DNA of 11,594 nucleotides from the NCBI GenBank assembly GCA_025455895.1, contig JALOLQ010000028.1, positions 1 to 11,594 of the forward strand, in the 5' to 3' direction. The stretch is from Solirubrobacteraceae bacterium (GTDB lineage: Bacteria > Actinomycetota > Thermoleophilia > Solirubrobacterales > Solirubrobacteraceae). Of the stretch, positions 1 through 6,033 are shown piece by piece (position 1 is the first letter of the stretch; each line of letters starts with the position of its first letter). The translations under genes were made by a program, and so were the position numbers. The notes below the pieces were generated by a model. That model did no database searches. It saw only the letters and a program-made list of their open reading frames with translations, and was not told the DNA's origin.

Positions 1-2
1 CG

Positions 3-365
3 CCGCTCACGCCGGCGCCCGCCGGTGCCGCGAAGCTGACGATCTCGGTGCGCGCCTCGACGTCGAAGCTCAAGCGGTCGGGCAAGGTCACGCTGCGGAT
101 CAGGACGACGAACACCGGGACGATCGCCGCGACGAAGGTCAAGGTGTGCCTGAAGGCCCCGAAGGCGTTCCGGCTGTCCGGGAGGAAGGCCAAGGCGTGC
201 GCGACCCGGTCGTCGCTCGCCGCGGGCGCGTCCTCGACGCGGTCGATCAGCGTCACGGCCGGCCGGAAGCCGGGCACGTTCCGGATCGGCGCCACGGCCG
301 AGGCGGCCAACGCCGCCAAGGTCAGCGTCTCGAGCCGGCGACGCGCGACGCTGAGGGTGCGGTAG
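3..365 (+). CDS. C-terminal end of a probable secreted beta-sandwich (CARDB/DUF11-like) protein, 5' truncated
   Basis: The frame is open from the left edge to the TAG at 363-365, giving the last 120 residues of a longer protein; the GTG at 48 is internal to this frame and need not be a start. The visible part reads as one Ig-like domain: alternating beta-strand patterns (LTISVRAS, GKVTLRIRTTNTGT, TKVKVCLKAP, GTFRIGATAEA) with the 'xxNTGT…A' motif typical of CARDB/DUF11-type extracellular repeats. It holds two cysteines (in KVCLKAP and KACATR) that could form a disulfide. It is rich in Lys, Arg, Ser and Ala and ends directly after a beta strand (ATLRVR), with no sortase motif or C-terminal membrane anchor. 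The first part of the gene lies outside the window, so overall function is unknown. Family assignment is by pattern only. Confidence 0.6.
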   Translation, partial: PLTPAPAGAAKLTISVRASTSKLKRSGKVTLRIRTTNTGTIAATKVKVCLKAPKAFRLSGRKAKACATRSSLAAGASSTRSISVTAGRKPGTFRIGATAEAANAAKVSVSSRRRATLRVR

Positions 366-410
366 TCGCTCGCGAAGATCCGATCGCGCTGCTCGCACCC
401 CGTCGCCTCG

Positions 411-515
411 ATGATGGTGTCAGGAGCGATCACCACCGCGCTGATCGCCATCCTCGTCCTCCGCGAACCCCGGCGACGGCGCCGAGCCGACGTCAGCCCC
501 GACCCGCGCCTGTGA
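411..515 (+). CDS. possible 34-aa membrane-type leader peptide overlapping the antiporter start
   Basis: An ORF of 34 codons starts at the tandem ATGs 411/414 and encodes a short hydrophobic stretch (SGAITTALIAILVL) followed by a positively charged run (REPRRRRR), then a polar tail. Its TGA (513-515) overlaps the antiporter GTG (512-514) as GTGA, the classic arrangement for translational coupling. No convincing Shine-Dalgarno precedes it. The hydrophobic stretch is only about 14 residues, short for a transmembrane helix. It may be a translated leader or a micropeptide, or it may be chance in GC-rich DNA. It lies in the same frame as the upstream gene, after that gene's stop. Confidence 0.3.
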   Translation: MMVSGAITTALIAILVLREPRRRRRADVSPDPRL

Positions 516-1795
516 CCTGGACGCTCGCCACCGTCGCGGTCCTCCTGATCGCCTACGCGGCGCTCTCGCGGCGCCTGGACCTCGCCAACGTCTCGGGGGC
601 GATGTTCTTCACGACGACCGGGCTGCTCGCGGGCCCCGCGCTCGGCCTGCTCGATCTCGACGTCGGCAGTGAGCGGGTCAAGCTGCTCGCGGAGATCACG
701 CTGACCCTCGTCCTCTTCGCCGACGCCTCGCGGATCTCGCTGCGCACCCTGCGCCGCGAGTACGCGGTGCCGGTGCGCCTGCTGGGGCTCGGGCTGCCGC
801 TGACGATCGTCGCCGGCACGCTCGCGGGTGCGCTGGTGGTTCCCGGCATCAGCGTCGCCGAGGCGGCGGTGCTCGCCGTCGTGCTCGCCTGCACGGATGC
901 GGCGCTCGGCCAGGCGGTCGTCACCGACGAGCGGATCCCCTCCCGAGTCCGTCAGGGCCTGAACGTCGAGAGCGGACTGAACGACGGCCTGTGCGTTCCC
1001 ATCTTCTACATCGCCATCGCCGTCGCGGGAGCCGAGGCCGGCACGACGAGCGAGACGGCCGCCGTCACGCTCGTCCTCGAGCAGATCGGCTACGGCGTGG
1101 TCGGCGGCGTGATCGCCGGGATCGCCGGCGCGCTGCTCCTGCGCTTCGGCACCGCGCGCGGGCTGATGGAGATGAACTGGACGCAGATCCTCGTCCTGGC
1201 CTCAGCGCTGCTCGCCGCCGGGATCGCCACCGCGCTGGGCGGCAGCATCTTCATCGCCGCCTTCGCCGCCGGCGTCCTCTTCGGCGCGCTGCGCCGCGAC
1301 ACCGGCGAGGAGGTCGGCCGGCTCGTCGACGAAGGCGGTGAGTTCTTCAACGCCGCCACGTTCATCGTGTTCGGGGCCGTCGTCCTCGGCCCCGTTCTGG
1401 ACGAGCTGTCGTGGGAGATCGCCGCCTACGCCGTCCTGAGCCTGACCGTCGTGCGCATGGTCCCGGTCGCGCTCGCCCTCCTGGGGACGGCGGCCCGCCG
1501 GCCGACCGTCGCCTTCATCGGGTGGTTCGGCCCGCGCGGCCTGGCCTCGATCGTCTTCGCGGTGATCCTGCTGGACGACGCCGACCTGCCGCACGTGCAG
1601 ACGCTGCTGATCGCCATCGCCGCGACGATCGCGCTCTCGATCTACGTCCACGGCCTCAGCGCGCGTCCGCTCACCGAGCGCTACGTGCGCTGGTGGGCCG
1701 CCCACCCACGCGACGCACTCCCGGACATGGAGCGCGTCCACGCCCCCGAGCATCCCGGGCGTGGGCCGGCTCGCCGCAGCAGGCGTACCGGCTGA
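512..1795 (+). CDS. CPA1/NhaP-type cation:proton antiporter
   Basis: A 427-residue polytopic inner-membrane protein expected to exchange Na+ or K+ for H+ and so take part in pH and salt homeostasis. The length fits compact members of the sodium/hydrogen exchanger family (PF00999), with about 11-12 hydrophobic segments spread to residue ~390. Family motifs are visible: TDAALG at 128-133, ESGLNDG at 153-159 (the N-D pair at 157-158 is typical of electroneutral CPA1 members), and GWFGPRGLASIVF around 337-349. The C-terminal tail after ~390 is short, Arg/Pro-rich and cytoplasmic-looking, with no TrkA-C/RCK regulatory domain. The frame extends upstream to 146, but that extension overlaps the previous gene and reads as Arg/Pro-rich nonsense. 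GTG 512 immediately precedes the first hydrophobic helix (WTLATVAVLLIAYAAL) and overlaps the stop of the small ORF before it. The ion cannot be predicted from sequence alone. Confidence 0.88.
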   Translation: MTWTLATVAVLLIAYAALSRRLDLANVSGAMFFTTTGLLAGPALGLLDLDVGSERVKLLAEITLTLVLFADASRISLRTLRREYAVPVRLLGLGLPLTIVAGTLAGALVVPGISVAEAAVLAVVLACTDAALGQAVVTDERIPSRVRQGLNVESGLNDGLCVPIFYIAIAVAGAEAGTTSETAAVTLVLEQIGYGVVGGVIAGIAGALLLRFGTARGLMEMNWTQILVLASALLAAGIATALGGSIFIAAFAAGVLFGALRRDTGEEVGRLVDEGGEFFNAATFIVFGAVVLGPVLDELSWEIAAYAVLSLTVVRMVPVALALLGTAARRPTVAFIGWFGPRGLASIVFAVILLDDADLPHVQTLLIAIAATIALSIYVHGLSARPLTERYVRWWAAHPRDALPDMERVHAPEHPGRGPARRSRRTG

Positions 1796-1826
1796 GCCCC
1801 CTCAAGCCGCCAGGACGCCGGCCCAC

Positions 1827-1872
1827 GTGAGACACATGACCCGAGACAGGTGAGACCTATGTCCCGAGACAT
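1827..1872. repeat. two tandem 23-bp imperfect repeats next to the tRNA-Ser 3' end
   Basis: Units 1827-1849 and 1850-1872 match at 19 of 23 positions; both begin GTGAGAC and contain CCCGAGACA. The second unit ends in a partial palindrome, ATGTC-CCGA-GACAT (1859-1872), which could form a 5-bp hairpin with a four-base loop. The right end lies 7 bp from the 3' end of the minus-strand tRNA gene. The base composition is clearly less GC-rich than its surroundings. Similar GTGAGAC/TGTCTCGGGACA motifs are, as I recall, associated with IS481-type transposon ends in actinobacteria, but no transposase or integrase is present here, so the origin is unproven. The hairpin might also act as a tRNA terminator. 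Confidence 0.55.
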
Positions 1873-1879
1873 CACAGAG

Positions 1880-1969
1880 CGGAGAGGGAGGGATTCGAAC
1901 CCTCGAACGAGGTTGACCCCCGTTACGCGATTTCCAGTCGCGCCCGTTCAACCGCTCCGGCACCTCTCC
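1880..1969 (-). tRNA. tRNA-Ser(GGA)
   Basis: On the minus strand the acceptor stem GGAGAGG (1969-1963) pairs with CCTCTCC (1887-1881), followed by discriminator G (1880), as expected for serine tRNAs. The anticodon arm reads CGCGA-CTGGAAA-TCGCG, giving anticodon GGA, which reads UCC/UCU. A long class II variable arm (AACGGGG-GTCAA-CCTCGTT, 7 bp with one G-T pair) and a T arm GAGGG-TTCGAAT-CCCTC are present. Serine identity is supported by both the anticodon and the long variable arm. The 3' CCA is not encoded. The gene stands alone, divergent from the DedA gene. Confidence 0.96.
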
Positions 1970-1990
1970 TGGCTTCGCGCGGCCGGGGGA

Positions 1991-1996
1991 AGGGTA
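1991..1996 (-). promoter_or_regulatory. candidate -10 element for tRNA-Ser
   Basis: Minus-strand TACCCT lies 21 bases upstream of the mature tRNA 5' end, which would give a start point near 1984 and a leader of about 15 bases for RNase P to remove. The same hexamer precedes msrA. No clear -35 is seen; the hexamer at 17-bp spacing is GTGTCG. Confidence 0.4.
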
Positions 1997-2044
1997 GCGG
2001 CGCCCGGGACGTACGACACTCACGTCGTCTTTAGGCGCGGGCGC

Positions 2045-2050
2045 TAGCGT
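2045..2050 (+). promoter_or_regulatory. candidate -10 element (TAGCGT) for the DedA gene
   Basis: TAGCGT ends 9 bases before the ATG at 2060, so transcription would start about 2 bases upstream of or at the start codon, giving an essentially leaderless mRNA. No Shine-Dalgarno is present in this gap. The hexamer sits inside the palindrome CGCTAGCG (2042-2049), and the whole decamer GCGCTAGCGT recurs before the next gene. Upstream, ACGAC/GTCGT arms (2013-2017 and 2024-2028) form a short inverted repeat that may be a regulator site. Confidence 0.4.
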
Positions 2051-2059
2051 CGCGCGCTC

Positions 2060-2695
2060 ATGCCCGCGCCCGGCCTCATCCCGGCGGCGTCGCAGACCGT
2101 CGAGACGATCCTCCAGGACCTCGGGCTCCTCGGCCTCGCCGTGCTGATGTTCGTCGAGAACGTCTTCCCGCCGATCCCGTCGGAGGTCGTCCTCCCGCTC
2201 GCCGGGTACCTCGCCGCCCAGGGCGACCTGCCCGTGGCCGGCGTGCTCGCCGCGGCGACGCTCGGTTCGGTGATCGGGTCGGTCGTGCTCTACGAGATCG
2301 CCCGCCACGGCGGCCGGCCGCTGCTGCTGCGCCACGGGCGCCTGTTCCGGGTCGGCCCCGCCGAGCTCGACCGCGCCGAGGCCTGGTTCCTGCGCCGCGG
2401 CCCGGTGATCGTCCTCGTCGGGCGCTGCATCCCCGGCGTGCGCAGCCTCGTCTCGCTGCCCGCCGGGCTGCTGCAGATGAACCGCCTCGAGTACCTCGGC
2501 TTCACGCTCGTCGGGACGCTCGTGTGGAACGTGCTCCTCATCGGCGCCGGCTGGCTGCTCGGCTCCCAGTGGGAGAAGGTGAGCGACGTGATCGGCGCCG
2601 CGAGCACGCCGATCCTCGCTGTGGTCGTGCTCGGGCTGGTGGTCGCGGGCGCCCTGTGGTGGCGCCGGCGCGCCGCTCACGCCGAAGCCTCCTGA
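2060..2695 (+). CDS. DedA family (SNARE-associated/VTT domain) integral membrane protein
   Basis: A 211-residue inner-membrane protein of the DedA superfamily (PF09335), whose members support envelope integrity and proton-motive force and include undecaprenyl-phosphate and phospholipid translocases. Diagnostic features are the acidic residue E33 followed by FPPIPSE at 36-42 (the first re-entrant loop), and LVGRCIPGVRSLVSLPAG around 119-136, which carries R122, P125 and R128 of the second. Hydrophobic segments lie near 21-35, 43-53, 58-80, 115-140, 147-168 and 183-201. The protein ends in an Arg-rich cytoplasmic tail (WWRRRAAHAEA). The length matches the family (about 200-220). The ATG at 2060 is the first good start, 9 bases past a -10-like hexamer. 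The specific lipid substrate cannot be told. Confidence 0.9.
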   Translation: MPAPGLIPAASQTVETILQDLGLLGLAVLMFVENVFPPIPSEVVLPLAGYLAAQGDLPVAGVLAAATLGSVIGSVVLYEIARHGGRPLLLRHGRLFRVGPAELDRAEAWFLRRGPVIVLVGRCIPGVRSLVSLPAGLLQMNRLEYLGFTLVGTLVWNVLLIGAGWLLGSQWEKVSDVIGAASTPILAVVVLGLVVAGALWWRRRAAHAEAS

Positions 2696-2705
2696 GGCGA
2701 TGCGC

Positions 2706-2711
2706 TAGCGT
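2706..2711 (+). promoter_or_regulatory. candidate -10 element (TAGCGT) before the NTF2-like gene
   Basis: TAGCGT lies 20 bases before the ATG at 2732, giving a predicted leader of roughly 14 bases with only a weak AGG (2727-2729) as ribosome site. The decamer GCGCTAGCGT (2702-2711) is identical to 2041-2050. The preceding stop codon is only 10 bases away, so read-through from the DedA gene is also possible. Confidence 0.35.
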
Positions 2712-2731
2712 GGAGCGCGTCCCGCCAGGTC

Positions 2732-3226
2732 ATGCCCACGCCCCTCCCCGACACGCCGCACGGACGCAGCGCTGACGAGGAGCTCGTCCTCGAGCTCCAC
2801 GACGCCTGGAACTCCGGGGACCGCGAGCGCGTCCGCGCGCTGCTGCACCCGGACGCCGAGCTGTCCGCCGCGCCCGGGGACGGCGAGCGCCTGACCTATC
2901 GCGGCGCCGAGGGCCTCGAGCGCTACAGCGAGCAGCGCGAGGCGGCGTTCGACGTCGTGCGCGAGCGCGTCAGCGAGGTGTTCTCGCTCGGCGACGGACG
3001 GGTCGCTGCGATCGGCCGCATCCTGCTCGCCACGCCGGAGCAGAAGCGCGGCTTCAGCTCCCACTTCTGCTGGGTGATCGAGGTCCGCGAGGGCCTGGTC
3101 ACGCGCGTCACCGGGTACGTCGACCAGGAGGAGGCGCGGCGCGACGCCGGCCTCACCGCCGAGCAGTGGCCCGCCTCCGAGCGCTACCTCGGCGACCTCG
3201 CCGACGGCGCCGCCTCCCGCGCCTGA
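2732..3226 (+). CDS. SnoaL-like / NTF2-like domain protein
   Basis: A 164-residue soluble protein with the cone-shaped NTF2/SnoaL-like fold pattern. An N-terminal helix (EELVLELHDAWNSGDRERVRALLHPDAEL, residues 16-44) holds the family signature 'W-N-x-G-D…L-h-x-D-x-E'. Then come strands with YRGAEGLERY (56-65), a region (EVFSLGDGRVAAIGRILLA, 82-100) typical of the central sheet, and a final strand with HFCWVIEVREGLVTRVTGYVD (111-131), matching the common 'W…v-r-d-G-k-I-v-r…y-x-D' ending. The family includes polyketide cyclases, limonene-epoxide-hydrolase-like enzymes and ligand-binding proteins; nothing identifies the ligand. It follows the DedA gene by 36 bases and ends 6 bases from the convergent aminopeptidase stop, leaving no room for a conventional terminator between them. 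Confidence 0.8.
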   Translation: MPTPLPDTPHGRSADEELVLELHDAWNSGDRERVRALLHPDAELSAAPGDGERLTYRGAEGLERYSEQREAAFDVVRERVSEVFSLGDGRVAAIGRILLATPEQKRGFSSHFCWVIEVREGLVTRVTGYVDQEEARRDAGLTAEQWPASERYLGDLADGAASRA

Positions 3227-3232
3227 GCCCGC

Positions 3233-4450
3233 CTACACCTGCCAGGTGCCGGCCGCGAGCACCGGCACGCGCTCGCCGGACGCCGTCAGGCCCGTCACCG
3301 TCACGTCCTCGGAGCCGATCATGAAGTCCACGTGGATCTCGCTCTCGTTCATGCGCGCGTGGTCCGCGTCGTCCTCGAGGCACATCGCGTAGGCCGATCC
3401 GAGCGCGACGTGGCTCGCCGCGTTCTCGTCCAGCAGCGTGTCGAAGAACACCGTGCCGGTCCGGCCGATCCGGCCCTCGCCGTCGACGAGCGCCACCTCG
3501 CCCAGCCGCGCGGCGCCCGGGTCGCGCTCGGCGTAGCCGCGCAGCACCTCGGCCTTCTCGTCGGCGTCGATCCGCACCGCGCGGCCCGCGCGGAACTCGA
3601 CCTCGAGACCGCGGATGATCGAGCCGCCCACCGAGAGCGGCTTCGTCGCGCGCACGACGCCCTCGGTGCGCAGCGGGTCCGGGGTGCTGAAGATCTCCTC
3701 GGAGGGGATGTTCGGCATGTGGGTGATGCCGTCCACCGTCTCGAACCGCGCGGCGAGGAAGCGGCTCGAGGGCAGCAGCCCGACGGTCAGGTCCGTGCCC
3801 GGGCCCTCGAAGTGCAGGGCGTCGAAGCGCCGCTCGGTCACCCGCTCGGCGGCGGCGACGAGCACGTCCGCGCGGGCGCGCCAGGCGGCGACCGGATCGT
3901 CCTCGTCGAGGCGCAGGATGTGCACGAGCTCACGCACGAGCGTCGCCAGCGCCTCGTCGGGCTCGAGCTCGGGGTGGACCAGGCGCGCCCAGTCGCGCCC
4001 CGGGGCGGGGCCGATCGTCCAGTTCGTCGTGCGCTCGTTCACGACCTTGCCGCTCTCGCGCAGGAACGGGAGCTGGTCCTTCCCCGCGCGCGCGGGATCG
4101 ATGTCCTCGAGCAGGTGCGGCTCGACCGGGCCGCTGAGCCCGATCCGCGCGCAGCGCTGCTCGCCGAGCGCGAGGATCCGCGCCCCGTACCAGGACGGCA
4201 CGAAGCTCAGGGTCTCCTCGGCGGCGTGGACGAGGCGCGCGCGCTTGACGTGCAGGTCGAAGTACGAGGCGTCCACGAACTTCGCCCCGTGGCGGTAGGC
4301 GCTCGCGGCGATCGCGCGGACGATCTCCTCCTTGCCGATCTCGCCGCCGATCGAGACGATCTGGCCGGGCTGCACGTTCGCGCCGAAGCCGACCATGAGG
4401 TCGGCGAAGCGCTCGAGGGTCGCGGCGTCGAAGCCGCTCTGGGTGGGCAT
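3233..4450 (-). CDS. M29-family metallo-aminopeptidase (AmpS/PepS/aminopeptidase T type)
   Basis: A 405-residue cytoplasmic exopeptidase that removes N-terminal residues using a two-metal centre; the length matches the M29 family (about 400-415). Candidate metal ligands are in the expected order: E251/E252 (PSEEIFSTP), E318 (RLGEVALV), E342 and H347 (LLDENAASHVALG), then H373 and D375 (NESEIHVDFMIGS). The N-terminal half has the family pattern ANVQPGQIVSIGGEI…RAIAASAYRHGAKFVD. The frame stays open to 4504, but ATG 4450 matches the family N-terminus (FADLMVGFGANVQPGQ shortly after the start). It also lies 6 bases past a -10-like TACGCT and does not overlap the divergent gene. The expected mRNA is leaderless. 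The gene is monocistronic, divergent from the BI-1 gene and convergent with the NTF2-like gene. Substrate preference cannot be read from the sequence. Confidence 0.9.
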   Translation of the reverse strand: MPTQSGFDAATLERFADLMVGFGANVQPGQIVSIGGEIGKEEIVRAIAASAYRHGAKFVDASYFDLHVKRARLVHAAEETLSFVPSWYGARILALGEQRCARIGLSGPVEPHLLEDIDPARAGKDQLPFLRESGKVVNERTTNWTIGPAPGRDWARLVHPELEPDEALATLVRELVHILRLDEDDPVAAWRARADVLVAAAERVTERRFDALHFEGPGTDLTVGLLPSSRFLAARFETVDGITHMPNIPSEEIFSTPDPLRTEGVVRATKPLSVGGSIIRGLEVEFRAGRAVRIDADEKAEVLRGYAERDPGAARLGEVALVDGEGRIGRTGTVFFDTLLDENAASHVALGSAYAMCLEDDADHARMNESEIHVDFMIGSEDVTVTGLTASGERVPVLAAGTWQV

Positions 4451-4456
4451 GACGCC

Positions 4457-4462
4457 AGCGTA
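4457..4462 (-). promoter_or_regulatory. candidate -10 element (TACGCT) for the M29 aminopeptidase
   Basis: Minus-strand TACGCT is separated from the ATG by only GGCGTC (6 bases), so the transcript would begin at the A of the start codon. This supports the 4450 start over more upstream ones. The element lies in the 43-bp gap to the divergent gene, so both promoters must overlap or partly lie in coding DNA. Confidence 0.4.
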
Positions 4463-4493
4463 TCCGCCGCCCGCGTGCGCGATGATGTCCGCC

Positions 4494-5138
4494 ATGTCCA
4501 GCACCGGCTACGCCGTCCCCGCCGCCCGCGACCGCTCGCTCGCCGTCTTCGGCGAGGTCATGGGCCTCGTCGCGATCACCTGCCTGTTCGCGGCCGGCGG
4601 CGCGTACATCGGCCGCGACCTCACCGGCCTGTGGTGGGTGCTGCCGTGGCTGCTCGCGATCGGCTGCATCATCGGGCTGAACGTCGCCAACGCGAAGGGC
4701 GCGCGCAGCCTCGCGCTCGTGCTGCTGTTCGCGCTCGGGCTGCTGCTCGGGATCAGCGTCGGCACGACGATCGCCTACTACGCCGAGACCGCACCCGCGG
4801 CGCTCTACCAGGCCACCGCCGCGACCGCGCTCTTCGTCGGCGTGCTCGGTGCGGCCGGCTACGCGATCCGCCGCGACCTGAGCGGCCTCTACCGGCTCGC
4901 CTTCTTCCTGCTGCTCGGGCTGCTCGTCTTCGGCCTCGTGACGGTCCTGTTCCGGATCGAGGGCGCCTACCTCGTCTACGCGCTGCTCGGCCTCGGCGTG
5001 TTCGGGCTCTACACCGTGCTCGACTTCAACCGCCTGCGCCGCGCCGGCGGCGACGAGGCGATCCCGCTCGCGGCGGGGATCTTCCTCGACGTCTTCAACA
5101 TCTTCCTGTTCTTTCTGCAGATCTTCGGCCGGCGCTGA
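4494..5138 (+). CDS. Bax inhibitor-1 family (YccA/YetJ-like) membrane protein
   Basis: A 214-residue seven-helix membrane protein of the BI-1/TMBIM family (PF01027). Bacterial members such as YetJ are pH-sensitive calcium leak channels, and YccA modulates FtsH. The C-terminal signature is clear: LYTVLDFNRLRRAGG…EAIPLAAGIFLDVFNIFLFFLQIFG. It carries D177 and D199, the likely equivalents of the YetJ di-aspartyl pH sensor. The N-terminal part shows the usual short polar tail before the first helix. The frame is open far upstream, but that overlaps the aminopeptidase. In-frame ATGs lie at 4482, 4485 and 4494. I prefer 4494 because GATGAT (4481-4486) would be a -10 seven bases before it, matching the leaderless layout of its neighbours; 4482 is possible and adds four residues. 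No Shine-Dalgarno precedes any of them. Confidence 0.87.
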   Translation: MSSTGYAVPAARDRSLAVFGEVMGLVAITCLFAAGGAYIGRDLTGLWWVLPWLLAIGCIIGLNVANAKGARSLALVLLFALGLLLGISVGTTIAYYAETAPAALYQATAATALFVGVLGAAGYAIRRDLSGLYRLAFFLLLGLLVFGLVTVLFRIEGAYLVYALLGLGVFGLYTVLDFNRLRRAGGDEAIPLAAGIFLDVFNIFLFFLQIFGRR

Positions 5139-5177
5139 CCGGGGGGCGGCCCCTCGCGGCGCCTGACGCCACCCGTG

Positions 5178-5211
5178 CGAACCGGGCCGTGCAGAGCACT
5201 GTCCCGGTTCG
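5178..5211 (+). terminator. two-tier hairpin between the BI-1 gene and msrA
   Basis: A perfect 9-bp inverted repeat, CGAACCGGG (5178-5186) and CCCGGTTCG (5203-5211), encloses a second short stem GTGC-AGA-GCAC (5189-5199). It starts 39 bases after the BI-1 stop. There is no T-run, so if it is a terminator it is of the U-less actinobacterial kind. It could also be an operator or processed RNA structure ahead of msrA. The rest of 5139-5302 shows nothing else clear. Confidence 0.5.
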
Positions 5212-5290
5212 GCGTGCGGCGTCATCCATCCGCGATGAGCTCGCCCACCGGTCACCGCTGCGCTGAGATCGGTCGGCATCGCCTCACGCG

Positions 5291-5296
5291 TACCCT
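5291..5296 (+). promoter_or_regulatory. candidate -10 element (TACCCT) for msrA
   Basis: TACCCT is followed by six bases (GGTCAT) and then the msrA ATG at 5303, so the transcript should be leaderless. The hexamer equals the one upstream of the tRNA-Ser gene. No recognisable -35 is present at 16-18 bp. Confidence 0.45.
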
Positions 5297-5302
5297 GGTC
5301 AT

Positions 5303-5980
5303 ATGAGCTTCCTCGATCGGTTCTCGGCCAAGCTGAAGCTGCCGGACGCGGAGTCCGCGCTGCCCGGGCGCGAGACGGGGATGCCGGGGCTCGCCGAGCG
5401 TCACGCGGTGCTCGACGCGCCGCTGAAGGCGCCGTTCGGCGACGGGGTGCGCACGGCGGTGTTCGGGATGGGCTGCTTCTGGGGGGCCGAGCGGATGTTC
5501 TGGCAGACCCCGGGGGTCGTCTCGACCGCGGTCGGGTACGCGGGCGGCATCACGCCGAACCCGACCTACGAGGAGGTCTGCTCCGGGCACACCGGGCACA
5601 CCGAGGTCGTGCTCGTCGCCTACGACCCCGCGCGCGTGAGCTACGACGATCTGCTGCGGGTCTTCTGGGAGGGCCACGACCCGACGCAGGGGATGCGGCA
5701 GGGCAACGACGTCGGCACGCAGTACCGCTCGGCGATCTACTGGGACGGCGACGATCAGCAGGCCGCCGCGCTCGCCTCGCGTGAGCGCTATCAGCAGGCG
5801 CTGCGCGCGGCGGGCATGGGGGAGATCACCACGGAGATCGCGCCCGCCGGGCCGTTCTTCTACGCCGAGGACGACCACCAGCAGTACCTGCACAAGGTCC
5901 CGCACGGCTACTGCGGCCTCGGCGGGACCGGCGTGGCGTGCCCCGCCGGCGTCGGCGTCGGCGCGCCGCCCGCGGGCTGA
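5303..5980 (+). CDS. msrA: peptide-methionine (S)-S-oxide reductase MsrA
   Basis: A 225-residue cytoplasmic repair enzyme that reduces the S-epimer of methionine sulfoxide in proteins and free methionine, recycled by thioredoxin. The catalytic motif GCFWG lies at 57-61 with nucleophile Cys58. Further hallmarks are GYAGG (78-82), PTYEEVCSGHTGHTEVV (87-103), FWEGHDPTQGMRQGNDVGTQYRS (121-143) and FFYAEDDHQQYLHK (185-198). It belongs to the long, E. coli-like class: an N-terminal extension (DAESALPGRETGMP) aligns with the E. coli extension, and the C-terminus has GYCGLGGTGVAC with Cys204 and Cys213 as candidate resolving and recycling cysteines. The spacing is one residue longer than in E. coli MsrA as I recall it. 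The C-terminal Gly/Ala/Pro tail is slightly extended. The gene stands alone, with hairpins on both sides and no msrB beside it. Confidence 0.96.
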   Translation: MSFLDRFSAKLKLPDAESALPGRETGMPGLAERHAVLDAPLKAPFGDGVRTAVFGMGCFWGAERMFWQTPGVVSTAVGYAGGITPNPTYEEVCSGHTGHTEVVLVAYDPARVSYDDLLRVFWEGHDPTQGMRQGNDVGTQYRSAIYWDGDDQQAAALASRERYQQALRAAGMGEITTEIAPAGPFFYAEDDHQQYLHKVPHGYCGLGGTGVACPAGVGVGAPPAG

Positions 5981-6007
5981 GCCCGGCCCTCACGGAGCCC
6001 ACGAGGA

Positions 6008-6025
6008 CCGCGGCCCGGGCCGCGG
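6008..6025 (+). terminator. 18-bp perfect palindrome downstream of msrA, probable terminator
   Basis: CCGCGGCCCGGGCCGCGG reads the same on both strands and lies 28 bases after the msrA stop. As RNA it would fold into a very stable 7-bp stem with a four-base loop. No T-run follows. A dimeric-regulator operator for the following surface-protein gene is the alternative. Confidence 0.45.
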
Positions 6026-6033
6026 CCGAGCCC

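Noticed and set aside
371..388. CGCGA/TCGCG inverted repeat after the first gene as a terminator
   Set aside because: Five base pairs only, without T-run; common by chance at this GC content.
1790..1808. Short hairpin GGCTGAG/CTCA-a-GCC at the antiporter stop as a terminator
   Set aside because: It overlaps the stop codon, has a bulge and only a four-base loop with no T-run; too weak in GC-rich DNA.
1802..2680. A 292-codon minus-strand open frame across the tRNA and DedA gene
   Set aside because: It runs through a well-formed tRNA and opposite a clear DedA protein; the product has no recognisable pattern.
3332..5266. A 644-codon plus-strand open frame across the aminopeptidase and BI-1 region
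   Set aside because: It is antisense to the M29 gene, which has conserved metal ligands, and out of frame with BI-1. Composition is artefactual.
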